Assembly: GCA_963576475.1 (NCBI GenBank)
Contig: OY754979.1
Coordinates: forward strand, 24,721,034 to 24,785,033
Origin: Molanna angustata
Lineage: Eukaryota; Arthropoda; Insecta; Trichoptera; Molannidae
Length of the DNA stretch: 64,000 nucleotides
Direction of reading: 5' to 3'
The first letter of the stretch is position 1; each line of letters opens with the position of its first letter. The position numbers were made by a program, and so were the translations under genes. Below the pieces are notes generated by a model. That model was not told the origin of the DNA. It saw nothing but the letters and a program-made list of their open reading frames with translations, and did not search any database. This document shows, piece after piece, positions 1 to 10,124 of this stretch.

Positions 1-204
1 AACGCGATCAATTGGTTTGATATTTTCGCGCGAATTGGAAGCGGTGCCATAGTTTTTTTTTGTAAAGTATAATGTCAGAAGCACGATTCGCGTGCCCGTA
101 GGACAGAGCCGCAGCGTCGCACCGCATCGCTTTGAATTCGCATGTATCCGTTCGGATCGCTTCGCATTCGCTTTGAATCGCCTACGTAGGATGTCGCGTA
201 ACTC

Positions 205-430
205 AACAACACATGCTACCGTTACTTGACTACGCTGACGTTGCCTACGCTGAGATTCAACTGAAGATCAACTTAACAAACTCGAACGGTTACAAAATGT
301 CTGCATTCGATACGTGTTTGGACTCAGGAAGTTCGACCACATGTCCGAGAGCAGGCAACGACTGAACTGGTTAAAGATCCGTCACCGAAGAGATTCCCGT
401 GTTCTTTCCCTTTATATATTTTATATTTTT
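205..430 (+). pseudogene. LINE reverse-transcriptase C-terminal fragment (CR1/Jockey-like)
   Basis: In the frame read from 263, the translation includes NKLERLQNVCIRYVFGLRK and then a run rich in Arg and Leu. This is the conserved segment just after the RT fingers/palm of CR1/Jockey-type LINEs, where 'RLQN..IRF.FGLRK.DH' is typical. Upstream of 263 the similarity (LDYADVAY, from about 225) continues in another frame, so at least one frameshift is present. No intact ORF remains. Family-level similarity is recalled, not searched. The sequence left of 205 is GC-richer, with nothing recognisable. Confidence 0.6.
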
Positions 431-704
431 AATACTATAAAAGTCTTTAATTATTATTATTATTAGGTGATGTATGTATGTCGAGTATCGAGACGACAAT
501 GCGTATATGTCAGAATAGGAAAATGTGTTCAATTCAATATGGTTATATAGTTTTTATAGTTTGATTCAAGTTTTTTCAATTAAGTTTTTGACAAAGATAT
601 ACATTGTTAGAGATATGGAGAAAACTTACCACGTTAATAAGTTTTGTTGAATTTGATAGTAATATATTTTTATCGGATACCTACCTGGATATTAACAAAA
701 CACG

Positions 705-965
705 ATAAAAACAGAGTGGATGCCTTTGAAAGAAAAATCTTATGCAGAATATACCTATGTACCTATTAACGACTGTCAAACATGGTGTAAAAGATATATA
801 TCACCGAGCTTTATGATCTTTACCAGGACATCAGCATAGTCATGAGCCATGGGGCAGCAGAACTCGAAGGTGGCAGCCAACGATAGAACAGTATGGAGTA
901 GATTCTTGGACACAGATAGGACCCATCAAGAGTTGTGACGCTAAGAATAATGATGATGATATTTT
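705..965 (+). mobile_element. 3' end of an RTE-like LINE, with (ATG)n tail
   Basis: The translation begins VDAFERKILRRIYGP, the segment after the RT domain in RTE-type LINEs, where 'AFERK.LRRI.GP' is characteristic. It decays through stops. The fragment ends in an ATGATGATGAT run at about 949-962, the simple-repeat tail typical of RTE elements. 5' truncated and dead. No target duplication was sought successfully. Confidence 0.55.
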
Positions 966-1089
966 TATGTGAATAAAGTAATTGATTGTTGGCAATTATT
1001 TAATTTTATTTTCTTAAATTTGTCTTCATAAATTTGAAAGTAAAATAATTTGTTAATTAAATGAAACATACAGAAATGTTTTGAAAATA

Positions 1090-1470
1090 TAGATTTCTTC
1101 TTCCTTGCCTCTTCCCAGTTCATCTGGAGCGGCCCTTCTGGTATGACCTTTCCTTTCTTGCCCTTCGGAGACCTTTCCATCTTGCGTCATTTCTCTGGTT
1201 AGTTGCTCCTCCCTCAACTCCTTAATATTTGTCCACCAGGTGGCCTATGTACGGCCTCTATTTCTGGACTGAGTGCGATATCCTGTGTGAGTTTAACTAT
1301 ATGATCCTCCTCATTTCGTCTGGTAATGTGTCCGTACCATCGGTGTCTGGCCTTTAGTTTCTCCGGAATAGAGGCGACTCCAAAACTACCTCGGACGTAT
1401 TCATTTCTAATTCGATCCTCCTTTGTAACACATCTAACTCTATCCCCTTTGAAGGGGTCTCTCATAATTC
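1090..1470 (-). mobile_element. 5'-truncated LINE fragment (RT C-terminal region)
   Basis: The minus-strand reading from 1465 contains EDRIRNEYVRGSFGV, then RHRWYGHITRRNEEDHIVK. This is the 'RIRNE...RWYGH..R' block found after the RT domain in RTE-like LINEs. It is 83 codons before a stop and degenerates further. The 3' end shows a TTC/CTT-rich tail in plus orientation (1093-1110). It lies directly beside a second, unrelated LINE tail at 1509. Confidence 0.6.
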
Positions 1471-1508
1471 TTTAGTGGTTCCTAAAAATTTCATTTGAAA
1501 GCAAGCAT

Positions 1509-1900
1509 TACATACATACCATCACGCCATGTCCCTCGCGGGGTAGGCAGAGAGAACCAAACGCTACTTATTTCTATCTTGACACACATCGCCTCGTCGA
1601 CATGCATACATTGTCCTATACATATTCATTTGTTGTTCATGCTTCTGACATCTCCGCCTTTCAAAATAGCGTTCCCATGGATATGCCATCCCTTACTTGG
1701 GCGACCCCGACCTCTCATTCGATTCCTGTCCGCAATGTATATTTTCTTTGTCAGGCGTTCCTCATTCATTCTGCCCATGTGGCTAAACCATCTCAATGTG
1801 TTCACTTTAATTCTATTAATGACATCTTTCTTTATCTTACATTCTTTCCTTATGTCCTCATTTCTGACCCTCTCATACATCGTCCTATTATATCTTCTAA
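1509..1900 (-). mobile_element. LINE-A fragment, 3' end
   Basis: The plus strand begins with a short CATA run, followed by 'ccatcacgccatgtccc', the reverse complement of the LINE-A 3' terminus also seen at 8680 and 9130. The minus-strand translation carries KVNTLRWFSHMGRMNEERL and GRGRPSKGWH, the conserved RT tail of this family. Compared with the copy at 8210 it has substitutions and stops, and similarity is lost beyond about 1900, so it is old and 5' truncated. Confidence 0.8.
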
Positions 1901-2303
1901 CATGACTTTTAAAATACTTAATTCTATAATGACATGCATTTATAGAATTACCTGTCAATAATGTATAAAGAGGCTCTGGAGGATATCTATTGCAGGTATG
2001 TGTACTATTCCATTGTTACAACACATTCCTGGGTTTTCTCCCTTCCATTTCAAATCACCACAATATGTACAAATTATAGACATTCTACCAAAAGTTGATA
2101 CTGGCTCAGAAATAAATTGCAACTATAGGTTAATATCTATATTGCAACTATAGGAAAAAGCAGAATTTTCCTTTTGTCTCCATGATTCATGTTTCAATGT
2201 CACTTCTGTTATTTTACATACAAAAAAAATAGTGTTTGGCGATATTGTTAAGCGTTTTCAATTTGACTCAGGGGCCTTATGACTTGAAGACTTAGAGGCT
2301 GTT

Positions 2304-2591
2304 TTATAATTTTAATGCTGCTAAGATGGCGCATTCAAGTGCAGTAATTTCTATTTCTTCAACGTCTTGCATATTCATCTGATCTATTGTCATTAAATTA
2401 TCACGACTCCCTACCTCTATCCAATTACTTGAAGACTGAAAATCTGTACTTCCTCTTTCTTGCTGCAGAAATTGTAATACCCTATACGCCGTCATTCGTA
2501 ATCTACTGGCTTCACATCTCCTTTCTTGCTGTTCTTTAGATTCGTTTGCCCTAAGTGCAACCATTCGCAACATGTTATTTTCATGTGCCAT
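2304..2591 (-). CDS. Hypothetical 95-residue ORF with an STPR-type 23-residue repeat
   Basis: Residues 15-37 form one repeat, beginning RANESKEQQERRCEASRLR when the Arg at 14 is included. Residues 4-14 look like the second half of a preceding copy. This resembles the 23-residue STPR (score-and-three peptide) repeat first described in the silk-moth fibroin modulator binding protein FMBP-1, and also found in many repeat-associated arthropod ORFs. The rest (residues 38-95, acidic, ending ECAILAALKL) is not recognised. No promoter or splice partner is evident. A 75-bp piece of this ORF recurs at 7582-7656 inside a satellite. It could be a TE-derived ORF or an exon; existence as a gene is uncertain. 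Confidence 0.35.
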   Translation of the reverse strand: MAHENNMLRMVALRANESKEQQERRCEASRLRMTAYRVLQFLQQERGSTDFQSSSNWIEVGSRDNLMTIDQMNMQDVEEIEITALECAILAALKL

Positions 2592-2599
2592 TCCTTCTG

Positions 2600-3735
2600 C
2601 ACCCTTTCACCTACTCCTAGAAGAATGACATAACCTGTACACCGAAATACAATAATCACCAACTCATTTATGAAAATATCTTTAAACAAATACCTACGTT
2701 CTTTCCATATGTGAATGTTGATTTAAAATTTACCTAAATTCATCGAGAATTGAAATTTCAACTTACATTTTTTTGTAACTATATAGGCTAAAATTTGATT
2801 CAAAGAAAATAAAATATAAAGTTATTAAATATTGGAAAATAAACTAAATCAATACATATTAATTACGATAAAAATAAAAAGTAGCTAACTTTCGAATATT
2901 TGACAGCTGAAAGAATGGTGGAACAACGCGAGGAAAGCAAATCTGACCCACAATGCAAAAGAGACCATTTGTTCAACGTGAATTGCTCACTCTCCCTGTG
3001 TCGGATTTTATTACTTCGTGCCATTTGAGGTCTAATTACGATAGGGACGCATATATCAGAATGTTGGTATTTTTGTCATCTTCAGGGTAAATTCACATAA
3101 ATCAATTTTGGCGACTCGGCGAGTAAAGCATAAAAGCATTCTTTAATTCTTATTATATAACATTTAAACATACTTTCTTTTGAAAATAATAAAAAAAAAC
3201 ATATCAGCTTGTGAGGCTTTGTGTTTTTATACTGTTTCAAATGTAATATTATAAAAATGTAATATTGTAAGTTTTTTACTCTACTGTAAAATTCCCGATT
3301 TCCACATAGAAAGATTTCAAACGAATGTAAGAACAGGCAGCCTTGGGCAGACTGACATGAATATAGTCGTGCACAAACATTCGCAAATCCAGAACGACAA
3401 TCTTACCAGGTCTACTTTATTTATATGCAGATTTATTTAATAATAATTCAGATTAATTATGTTTTATTTCTTTGACTGAGCATTTTATATATTAATTTAT
3501 TATCTTATCTGTAATGTTATTTTCATGATTAGATATACAATATTTTAATACGTTTTTTATTTAAGATTTTTTTGATCACACTTTATTATATTATTTATTC
3601 CATTGATTTGTTAACTAGTTGAATCATATTTGATGTCTTAAGAAAAATAATGATTTGCATAAAATGCTATCAATGAACTTTGGCACATTAAATGTTTATA
3701 TGATAGCTTTGTTATGTATGTATATTATTTCTTTC
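2600..3735. other. Unassigned AT-rich stretch
   Basis: No ORF longer than about 65 codons and no recognisable repeat end. Very AT-rich between 3420 and 3700. Confidence 0.5.
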
Positions 3736-3739
3736 TAAC

Positions 3740-3915
3740 CTAAGGTCCCGGGTTGGATTCCCATTGGAGAAACACTATTCAATTGTGTTTTCAGTCTGGG
3801 TCTGTGAAACAATAAAATATCATAAGCCTCCAATATATGGCAATTTGTTATTTGGTGTGTGTTAAATTAATATTTGACATAAGTAGTGTATGTCGGTTGC
3901 CTGAGAAGCAATACG
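3740..3915 (+). repeat. SINE-2 copy, 5' truncated
   Basis: Begins inside the tRNA-like head at the B-box (ggtcccgggttggattccc). It continues into the SINE-2 body (aattgtgttttcagtctgg, then 'gtgttaaattaatatttgacat'). The A-box half is missing. Alignable by eye to the copies at 10752, 18265, 31197 and 57005. Confidence 0.75.
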
Positions 3916-3928
3916 ATATAAATATAAA

Positions 3929-5088
3929 ACTCACATAAATACTATCACCACATATCTCACAATGTGGGGTAACCAGACTCACATAAATATCATCACGACA
4001 TATCTAACAATGTGGGGTAACCAGACTCACATAAATACTATCACGACATATCTCACAATGTGGGGTAACCAGACTCACATAAATACCATCATGACATATC
4101 TCACAATGTGGGGTAACCAGACTCACATAAATACTATCACGACATATCTCACAATGTGGGGTAACCAGACTCACATAAATATCATCACGACATATCTAAC
4201 AATGTGGGGTAACCAGACTCACATAAATATCATCACGACATATCTAACAATGTGGGGTAACCAGACTCACATAAATACTATCAAGACATATCTCACAATG
4301 TGGGGTAACCAGACTCACATAAATACCATCACGACATATCTCACAATGTGGGGTAACCAGACTCACATAAATACTATCACGACATATCTCACAATGTGGG
4401 GTAACCAGACACACATAAATACCATCACGACATATCTCACAATGTGGGGTAACCAGATTCACATAAATACTATCACGACATATCTCACAATGTGGGGTAA
4501 CCAGACTCACATAAATATCATCACGACATATCTAACAATGTGGGGTAACCTGACTCACATAAATATCATCACGACATATCTAACAATGTGGGGTAACCAA
4601 ACTCACATAAATATCATCACGACATATCTAACAATGTGGGGTAACCAGACTCACATAAATATCATCACGACATATCTAACAATGTGGGGTAACCAGACTC
4701 ACATAAATTCTATCACGACATATCTTACAATGTGGGGTAACCAGACTCACATAAATACCATCACGACATATCTCACAATGTGGGGTAACCAGACTCACAT
4801 AAATACTATCACGACATATCTCACAATGTGGGGTAACCAGACTCACATAAATATCATCACGACATATCTCACAATGTGGGGTAACCAGACTCACATAAAT
4901 ACTATCACGACATATCTCACAATGTGGGGTAACCAGACTCACATAAATACCATCATGACATATCTCACAATGTGGGGTAACCAGACTCACATAAATACCA
5001 TCACGACATACATATCTTACAATGTGGGGTTACCAGACTCACATAAATACCATCACGGCATATCACAATGTGGGGTAACCAGCGACAG
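3929..5088 (+). repeat. 48-bp minisatellite, about 24 units
   Basis: Units start ATGTGGGGTAACCAGACTCA and recur every 48 bp from 3962 to 4970. A partial unit lies before them, and unit 22 has a 4-bp insertion. Because 48 is divisible by 3, the array reads open for 382 codons (16-residue unit MWGNQTHINTITTYLT), and on the other strand as Cys-containing units (LVTPHCEICRD). Two unit variants occur: 'atactatcacg...ctcac' and 'atatcatcacg...ctaac', the latter clustered at units 5-6 and 12-15. The last units grade into repeat Z at 5060, so the array grew from the end of a Z copy. I regard the long ORF as a consequence of periodicity, not a gene. Confidence 0.95.
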
Positions 5089-5215
5089 GTGTGCATTACC
5101 TTTAAAATAATATCCACGACACATGCTTATATGCCCACTCACTACTCTCATTTCACCTAAAAAGGCACTACATTTACATAGAATAGGTGGTAAAATCATT
5201 GCTGAACTTTGTGAG
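5060..5215 (+). repeat. Dispersed repeat Z, copy 1
   Basis: Shares 'aatgtggggtaaccagcga' followed by 'aggtgtgc', and 'cacctaaaaaggcac' with 'attgctgaact' further on, with the copies at 24750 and 25075. In the other two copies the left end is a CATA run followed by 'ccatcacggca', a layout like the LINE-A 3' end. Z may therefore be the tail of another LINE on the minus strand. Confidence 0.7.
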
Positions 5216-5230
5216 AAACTAATTATTGCA

Positions 5231-5445
5231 AGACCACCGTGACACAGATGGTAAGCCATTTGGTTACTGTGCAGGCGTCCTGGGTTCCGTCCCCAGCAGA
5301 GGAGAAATTATTTAAATTAATTTCTCACACTAATATTGCGTCTCAGGGCTGGAAACACTGATCAGTTGGAAGAAATTGTCATATGGCAATAAACTCGCCA
5401 CTTGCACAGGGTGCAAGGAAGTGTTTATTATTATCATTATTGGGA
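5231..5445 (+). repeat. SINE-1 copy, full length
   Basis: A tRNA-derived head carries a degenerate A-box (tgacacagatggtaagc) and B-box (gggttccgtccccag). It is followed by the SINE-1 body (gctggaaacactgatcag, 'aaactcgccacttgc', 'aaggaagtgtttatta') and a (TTA)n tail. Pol III box mutations suggest it is inactive. Confidence 0.85.
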
Positions 5446-5640
5446 GACAAATATTTCTATTCGAAGTCCTTTCAATGTTTCTTGTATCTTTGTATATGAA
5501 TTTTACTATGTTAATATTATTGTTAGTTTTCATTATGGATCAGTCTGGTTATTCTTTTGAATAAATAGGAAATCAATACGTTTTCCTCGTGCCTAGTGAA
5601 TTATTTTTATGAAAAATAATTCATGTTAAATTTGTTGCAG

Positions 5641-5820
5641 AGTTACGATGACATTCATCCGAGCTAGTGGAGAGCGTATATCAGTGAAGGCAAAGGTTGG
5701 TGATTCTCTCTTGGACACTGTTGTCGACAATGAGGTCGATCTGGAAGGTTATGGAGCATGTGAGGGCACACTGACATGTTCAACGTGTCATGTTATACTT
5801 AAAAAGGAAGACTATGATAG
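5641..5820 (+). CDS. Fdx1: Mitochondrial [2Fe-2S] ferredoxin (adrenodoxin/Fdx1 type), penultimate coding exon
   Basis: Acceptor 'tttgttgcag' ends at 5640, and the donor 'gttagt' starts at 5821. The exon encodes V-T-M-T-F-I-R onward, including GACEGTLTCSTCH. This supplies three cluster ligands (C-x5-C-x2-C) of an adrenodoxin-fold [2Fe-2S] ferredoxin. The exon enters with one base of a split codon and leaves with AG of an Arg codon, matching the next exon at 12844. The family is a mitochondrial matrix electron carrier between NADPH-ferredoxin reductase and P450s (ecdysteroid synthesis in insects) or Fe-S assembly. 'GYGACEGTLTCSTCH' favours the Fdx1/adrenodoxin branch over Fdx2. The transit-peptide exon was not found upstream. 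Confidence 0.95.
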
Positions 5821-5852
5821 GTTAGTACCAATATTATCTCATTACAATATCA

Positions 5853-6086
5853 GGGGGGCAAGTCGGGTCAAACGGTGAAAGCAAAACCCACGACTACCCG
5901 TATTATAGATATAATTATCATAATACGGGTAATATATAATATGTTAATAATATATAATAATATATAATATATAATATGTTCTATAATATGTTACAATATT
6001 ATAAAACTCCATATGATAATTATTGTATCCATATGGGTTATCAAAATGGTTTTGATTTAACTGTTTGACTGGACTTGCCCCCCCCG
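5853..6086. mobile_element. MITE M1, short form without SINE
   Basis: Imperfect terminal inverted repeats of about 35 bp. The left end starts GGGGGGCAAGTCGGGTCAAA. The right end reads 'tttgactggacttgcccccc'. The interior is a second palindromic block (tacccgtattatagat against 'ataatacgggta'). Related M1 copies lie at 27545 and 35887, both enlarged by a SINE-3. Confidence 0.75.
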
Positions 6087-6691
6087 GTCAAATTTATGAA
6101 TATTCAAAATGATTACATATAATTTTCTAAATATTTATTGGTAATAGGCATCCAAGTAGAATTAATTTAAGAATCATGGAATTTACTTATTTATTATGTT
6201 AGTATATATCGTCGCTAGGCGTTCAATACCGCGAATTCAAGTGAATTTAAGTGAAATAGTTTTTTTTAAAGATATCGGTACAGAACGTTAAAATACACGA
6301 ATTTGTTAACAAAACATTCTCCAAATATTGTCCAAACTCCTAAAACGCCGTATGGAACAAAACCGCGAATATGCATTCGGCGCTTTATCAATTTTATTCA
6401 GTTTATTCGGCCTCCTGTAAAATCTTGTTATTGTTACATTAATTCGCGCTATTGAACACCAAGCGACGATATGTAGAACCAACAATTTATAAAAATATTA
6501 ACAAAGGTATATTAAATTACAGATTACTTTATAAACTTTTTTAAGGCTCTTTTTAGTAGGTACAATAAATTAGGTAAGATATTAAGCAATTCTATTCTAT
6601 ATTGTTTTACGGCTATCCACTCGTCTACATATATTAAGCAATTGCTGGAAGGAAAAAAAAAATTTAAAAGAAAAAAAATAAGTTCATTTTT

Positions 6692-7716
6692 AAGCCATCT
6701 GTATCTGCACGACAACTACAATAATTCCAATTATATATTGTTATTTATTGGTATTTATTTATTATAATTTAAGCCATCTGTATCTGCACGACAACTACAA
6801 TAATTCCAATTATATATTGTTATTTATTGGTATTTATTTATTATAATTTAAGCCATCTGTATCTGCACGACAACTACAATAATTCCAATTATATATTGTT
6901 ATTTATTGGTATTTATTTATTATAATTTAAGCCATCTGTATCTGCACGACAACTACAATAATTCCAATTATATATTGTTATTTATTGGTATTTATTTATT
7001 ATAATTTAAGCCATCTGTATCTGCACGACAACTACAATAATTCCAATTATATATTGTTATTTATTGGTATTTATTTATTATAATTTAAGCCATCTGTATC
7101 TGCACGACAACTACAATAATTCCAATTATATATTGTTATTTATTGGTATTTATTTATTATAATTTAAGCCATCTGTATCTGCACGACAACTACAATAATT
7201 CCAATTATATATTGTTATTTATTGGTATTTATTTATTATAATTTAAGCCATCTGTATCTGCACGACAACTACAATAATTCCAATTATATATTGTTATTTA
7301 TTGGTATTTATTTATTATAATTTAAGCCATCTGTATCTGCACGACAACTACAATAATTCCAATTATATATTGTTATTTATTGGTATTTATTTATTATAAT
7401 TTAAGCCATCTGTATCTGCACGACAACTACAATAATTCCAATTATATATTGTTATTTATTGGTATTTATTTATTATAATTTAAGCCATCTGTATCTGCAC
7501 GACAACTACAATAATTCCAATTATATATTGTTATTTATTGGTATTTATTTATTATAATTTAAGCCATCTGTATCTGCACGACGCCGTCATTCGTAATCTA
7601 CTGGCTTCACATCTCCTTTCTTGCTGTTCTTTAGATTCGTTTGCCCTAAGTGCAACTACAATAATTCCAATTATATATTGTTATTTATTGGTATTTATTT
7701 ACTATAATTTACAAAA
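6692..7716 (+). repeat. 79-bp satellite, 12 units, last unit chimeric
   Basis: Units start AAGCCATCTGTATCTGCACG at 6692, 6771, 6850 and every 79 bp to 7561. The first 11 units appear identical base for base. Unit 12 (7561-7716) carries a 75-bp insertion at 7582-7656 matching 2489-2563. Such homogeneity implies recent expansion or gene conversion, or possibly an assembly artefact. Confidence 0.97.
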
Positions 7717-7771
7717 TCATTTTTTTACTTATTATATATATCCACCTCACTAGGCTTAGCCTGTACCGAGG

Positions 7772-7901
7772 TATATTTAGGGCCATATTTATAAACCATT
7801 CTCAGTGCTTTAGTCAATACTTAGCACACCAAAATATATGGAATTTTTAATGCTAAGCATTGAGAAAAATCTGAGTGTGTTTTATAAATTCGGGCCTTAG
7901 A
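7772..7901. mobile_element. Small hairpin MITE
   Basis: The left end 'agggccatatttataaacca' pairs imperfectly with the right end 'tttataaattcgggcctta'. A second inner pair is 'tctcagtgctttag' with 'ctaagcattgaga'. About 130 bp, non-coding. Confidence 0.55.
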
Positions 7902-7924
7902 GTTTTTTATAAGTTGTGTTCATA

Positions 7925-8125
7925 TTTAATTATAATAATAAACACTTCCTCACACCCTGCGCAAGTGGCGAGTATATTGCAATATGGGAATTTCTTCCAA
8001 CTAACCAGCAGCCCAGAGAAGCAGAAGAGAATGAGAAATTAATTGAAATGAATTTCTCCTTGGAATCGAACCCAGGACGCCCGCAAAGAAGCCAAATGGC
8101 ATACTAACTGTGCCATTACCGTCGG
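7925..8125 (-). repeat. SINE-1 copy
   Basis: Reverse-oriented SINE-1. A (TAA)n tail at 7930 in plus orientation is followed by 'cacttcctcacaccctgcgc' and 'ggcgagtatattgcaata'. The complement of the B-box (ggaatcgaacccaggacg) and the degenerate A-box complement (ctaactgtgcca) follow. Confidence 0.85.
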
Positions 8126-8160
8126 CAATATTAAGTCAATTAATCATAGAAAACTTTGTG

Positions 8161-8697
8161 TCCAGGTTTCACTTGCATACGTCAAGGTTGGCACTCATAA
8201 CGCCGTCGTAGTGCCAACCTTGACGTATGCAAGTGAAACCTGGACATGGCAGAAGACGCATGAAAGTAGAATAAATGCAGTTGAAATGAGATCGTTAAGA
8301 AGGATTTGTAATAGAACGATGTATGACCGGGTAAGAAATGAAGACATAAGGAAAGAATGTAAGATGAAGAAAGATGTCATTACTAGAATGAAAGTGAACA
8401 CATTGAGATGGTTTGGTCACATGGGGAGAATGAATGAGGAGCGCCTGACGAAGAAAATATACAAAGCGGAAAGGAATGGATTGAGAGGTCGGGGACGCCC
8501 AAGAAAGGGATGGCACGACCATGTGAACGAAATTTTGAAAGACGGAAATGTTAGAAGTGTGAGCAATAGACGAGCATGTATGAGACGATGCATGAATGTG
8601 GACGAAGCGAGGGATGCGTGCCAGGATAGGAAAATGTGGCGTTCGGTTATCTCTGCCTACCCCTCAAGGGACATGGCGTGATGGTATGCATGCATGC
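8161..8697 (+). mobile_element. LINE-A insertion with 11-bp target duplication and folded-back 5' end
   Basis: The insertion is flanked by AAAACTTTGTG at 8150-8160 and 8698-8708. From 8196 it reads in LINE sense orientation. The frame from 8211 runs 156 codons through SETWTWQKTHESRINAVEM, NTLRWFGHMGRMNEERL, GRGRPRKGWHDH and YPSRDMA to a stop. These are the post-RT conserved blocks of the family. The 3' end has TGCATGC runs in place of (TATG)n. The first 35 bp (8161-8195) are the exact reverse complement of 8210-8244, leaving a 14-bp loop that is itself LINE sequence. Severely 5' truncated; no RT catalytic core is present. Confidence 0.9.
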
Positions 8698-10124
8698 AAA
8701 ACTTTGTGCTTTACATTACTTTAATAACATAATTATAAATATTTTTTACAGATTTTTTATTTAAGTATAGTTAACATGCTCCTCTATCACGGTCACTCAG
8801 ACTATACAACAAACTACATTATCAATATGAAAATGTCGATATATTTACATACACAATCACGGGCATTGTTCAAGAGTGCTTTAAGAACGTGCCAATTTTA
8901 ATAACATGTACTAGTTACCGTTTTCAATGTTTCTTGTTTTACTAATGTTTGTTTTTTTTTCATTTTTATTGTTGTTCCTGCAGAAAATAATTTCTAAAAT
9001 ATGTAATCTTTGTATAAGAATGCTGAATGTATGACTGGATGAAATCTATGTACGTGCGTTCATGTATGGGGTGTGGATGATAATTTAATCGTCCAATCAT
9101 TCCATACAATATTACATACATACATACATACATACCATCACGCCATGTCCCTTGCGGGGTAGACAGAGAGAACCGAACGCCACATTTTTCTATCCTGGCA
9201 CGCATCCCTCGCCTCGTCCACATTCATGCATCGTCTCATACATCGATACACGAGTTCAATAAGGAATCAAATCAAAAAAATGTGATTTTGAGTTATGGAT
9301 GCCATTTTATGAAGAAAACTCTTCTCTTCATTATTCAATAAGGAAACAAAACTAATTTGGCTTGGTTACCTAAGTAAAGCGAAAAATTCCTTATGGAATT
9401 ATTTAGAAAACCAAATATTTTTAGTTCAATAGGGAAACATCTGACTTGTTTCCTTATTGAATTATTAAAGTCAGGTTAATAAAAATATACTTCTACTGAT
9501 TCTGTTAGGAAACAATTAAAACTTTTAGCAATAATTAAAATAAGGAATCATCTTATCACTGCGTTTCCCTGCATAGGTAGATAGTGATGACAGACCACAC
9601 AACACATTTGTCTTGTCTCGTTTTATTCACATTCAAACATGTCATTCCACTCTATTATAAGCAATGACGACTCCGAGTGCTCTGCTTGGGAGCCCCTATG
9701 GAGGATAAACCAATACTACTACTACTAGGTACTATTATTCTGACCCTTAAAACTACTAATTTTAATTAGGTATTAGTTTTCCTTCATTTTGTATTGTCCG
9801 CATTGTATTTTTTATACGATTAATCAAAACATTTGTTAAATTATGAATTAAATAATATAGCCTCATATTAAATAAGGTAAAAGAAAAGGTTGAAAGATAG
9901 GAGGATTTCTCTTTTCCATGTACATGCCTACCACCTAGATTCCTTTGTCAATTAATAAATATAAAATTCATTTCTTACTTCAGGCAGTCATCCCTTATAC
10001 CTAACCATTGTTTGAAAAATGGAATAATCAAAGAAAAACTACATCGAATTATTATGCATTGAATTAAAGATTATAAAAAAAATAAAGGGTTATAAAAAAC
10101 AGGTAAAAATTCATTTGTGATAAA

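Noticed and set aside
1..204. GC-richer left edge as a promoter or first exon of Fdx1
   Set aside because: No mitochondrial leader or donor in the right phase could be read, and it runs into LINE sequence at about 205.
3962..5110. 382-codon ORF as a secreted or glycosylated repeat protein
   Set aside because: It exists only because a 48-bp tandem repeat has no stop in frame. The opposite strand is equally open, there is no leader or splice context, and it ends as soon as the array ends.
3929..7716. CRISPR-like arrays (48-bp and 79-bp repeats)
   Set aside because: Repeats are contiguous with no unique spacers, and the sequence is clearly eukaryotic.
8211..8681. 156-codon ORF as a host gene
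   Set aside because: It is the post-RT tail of LINE-A, present in five copies here, within an insertion bounded by a target duplication.
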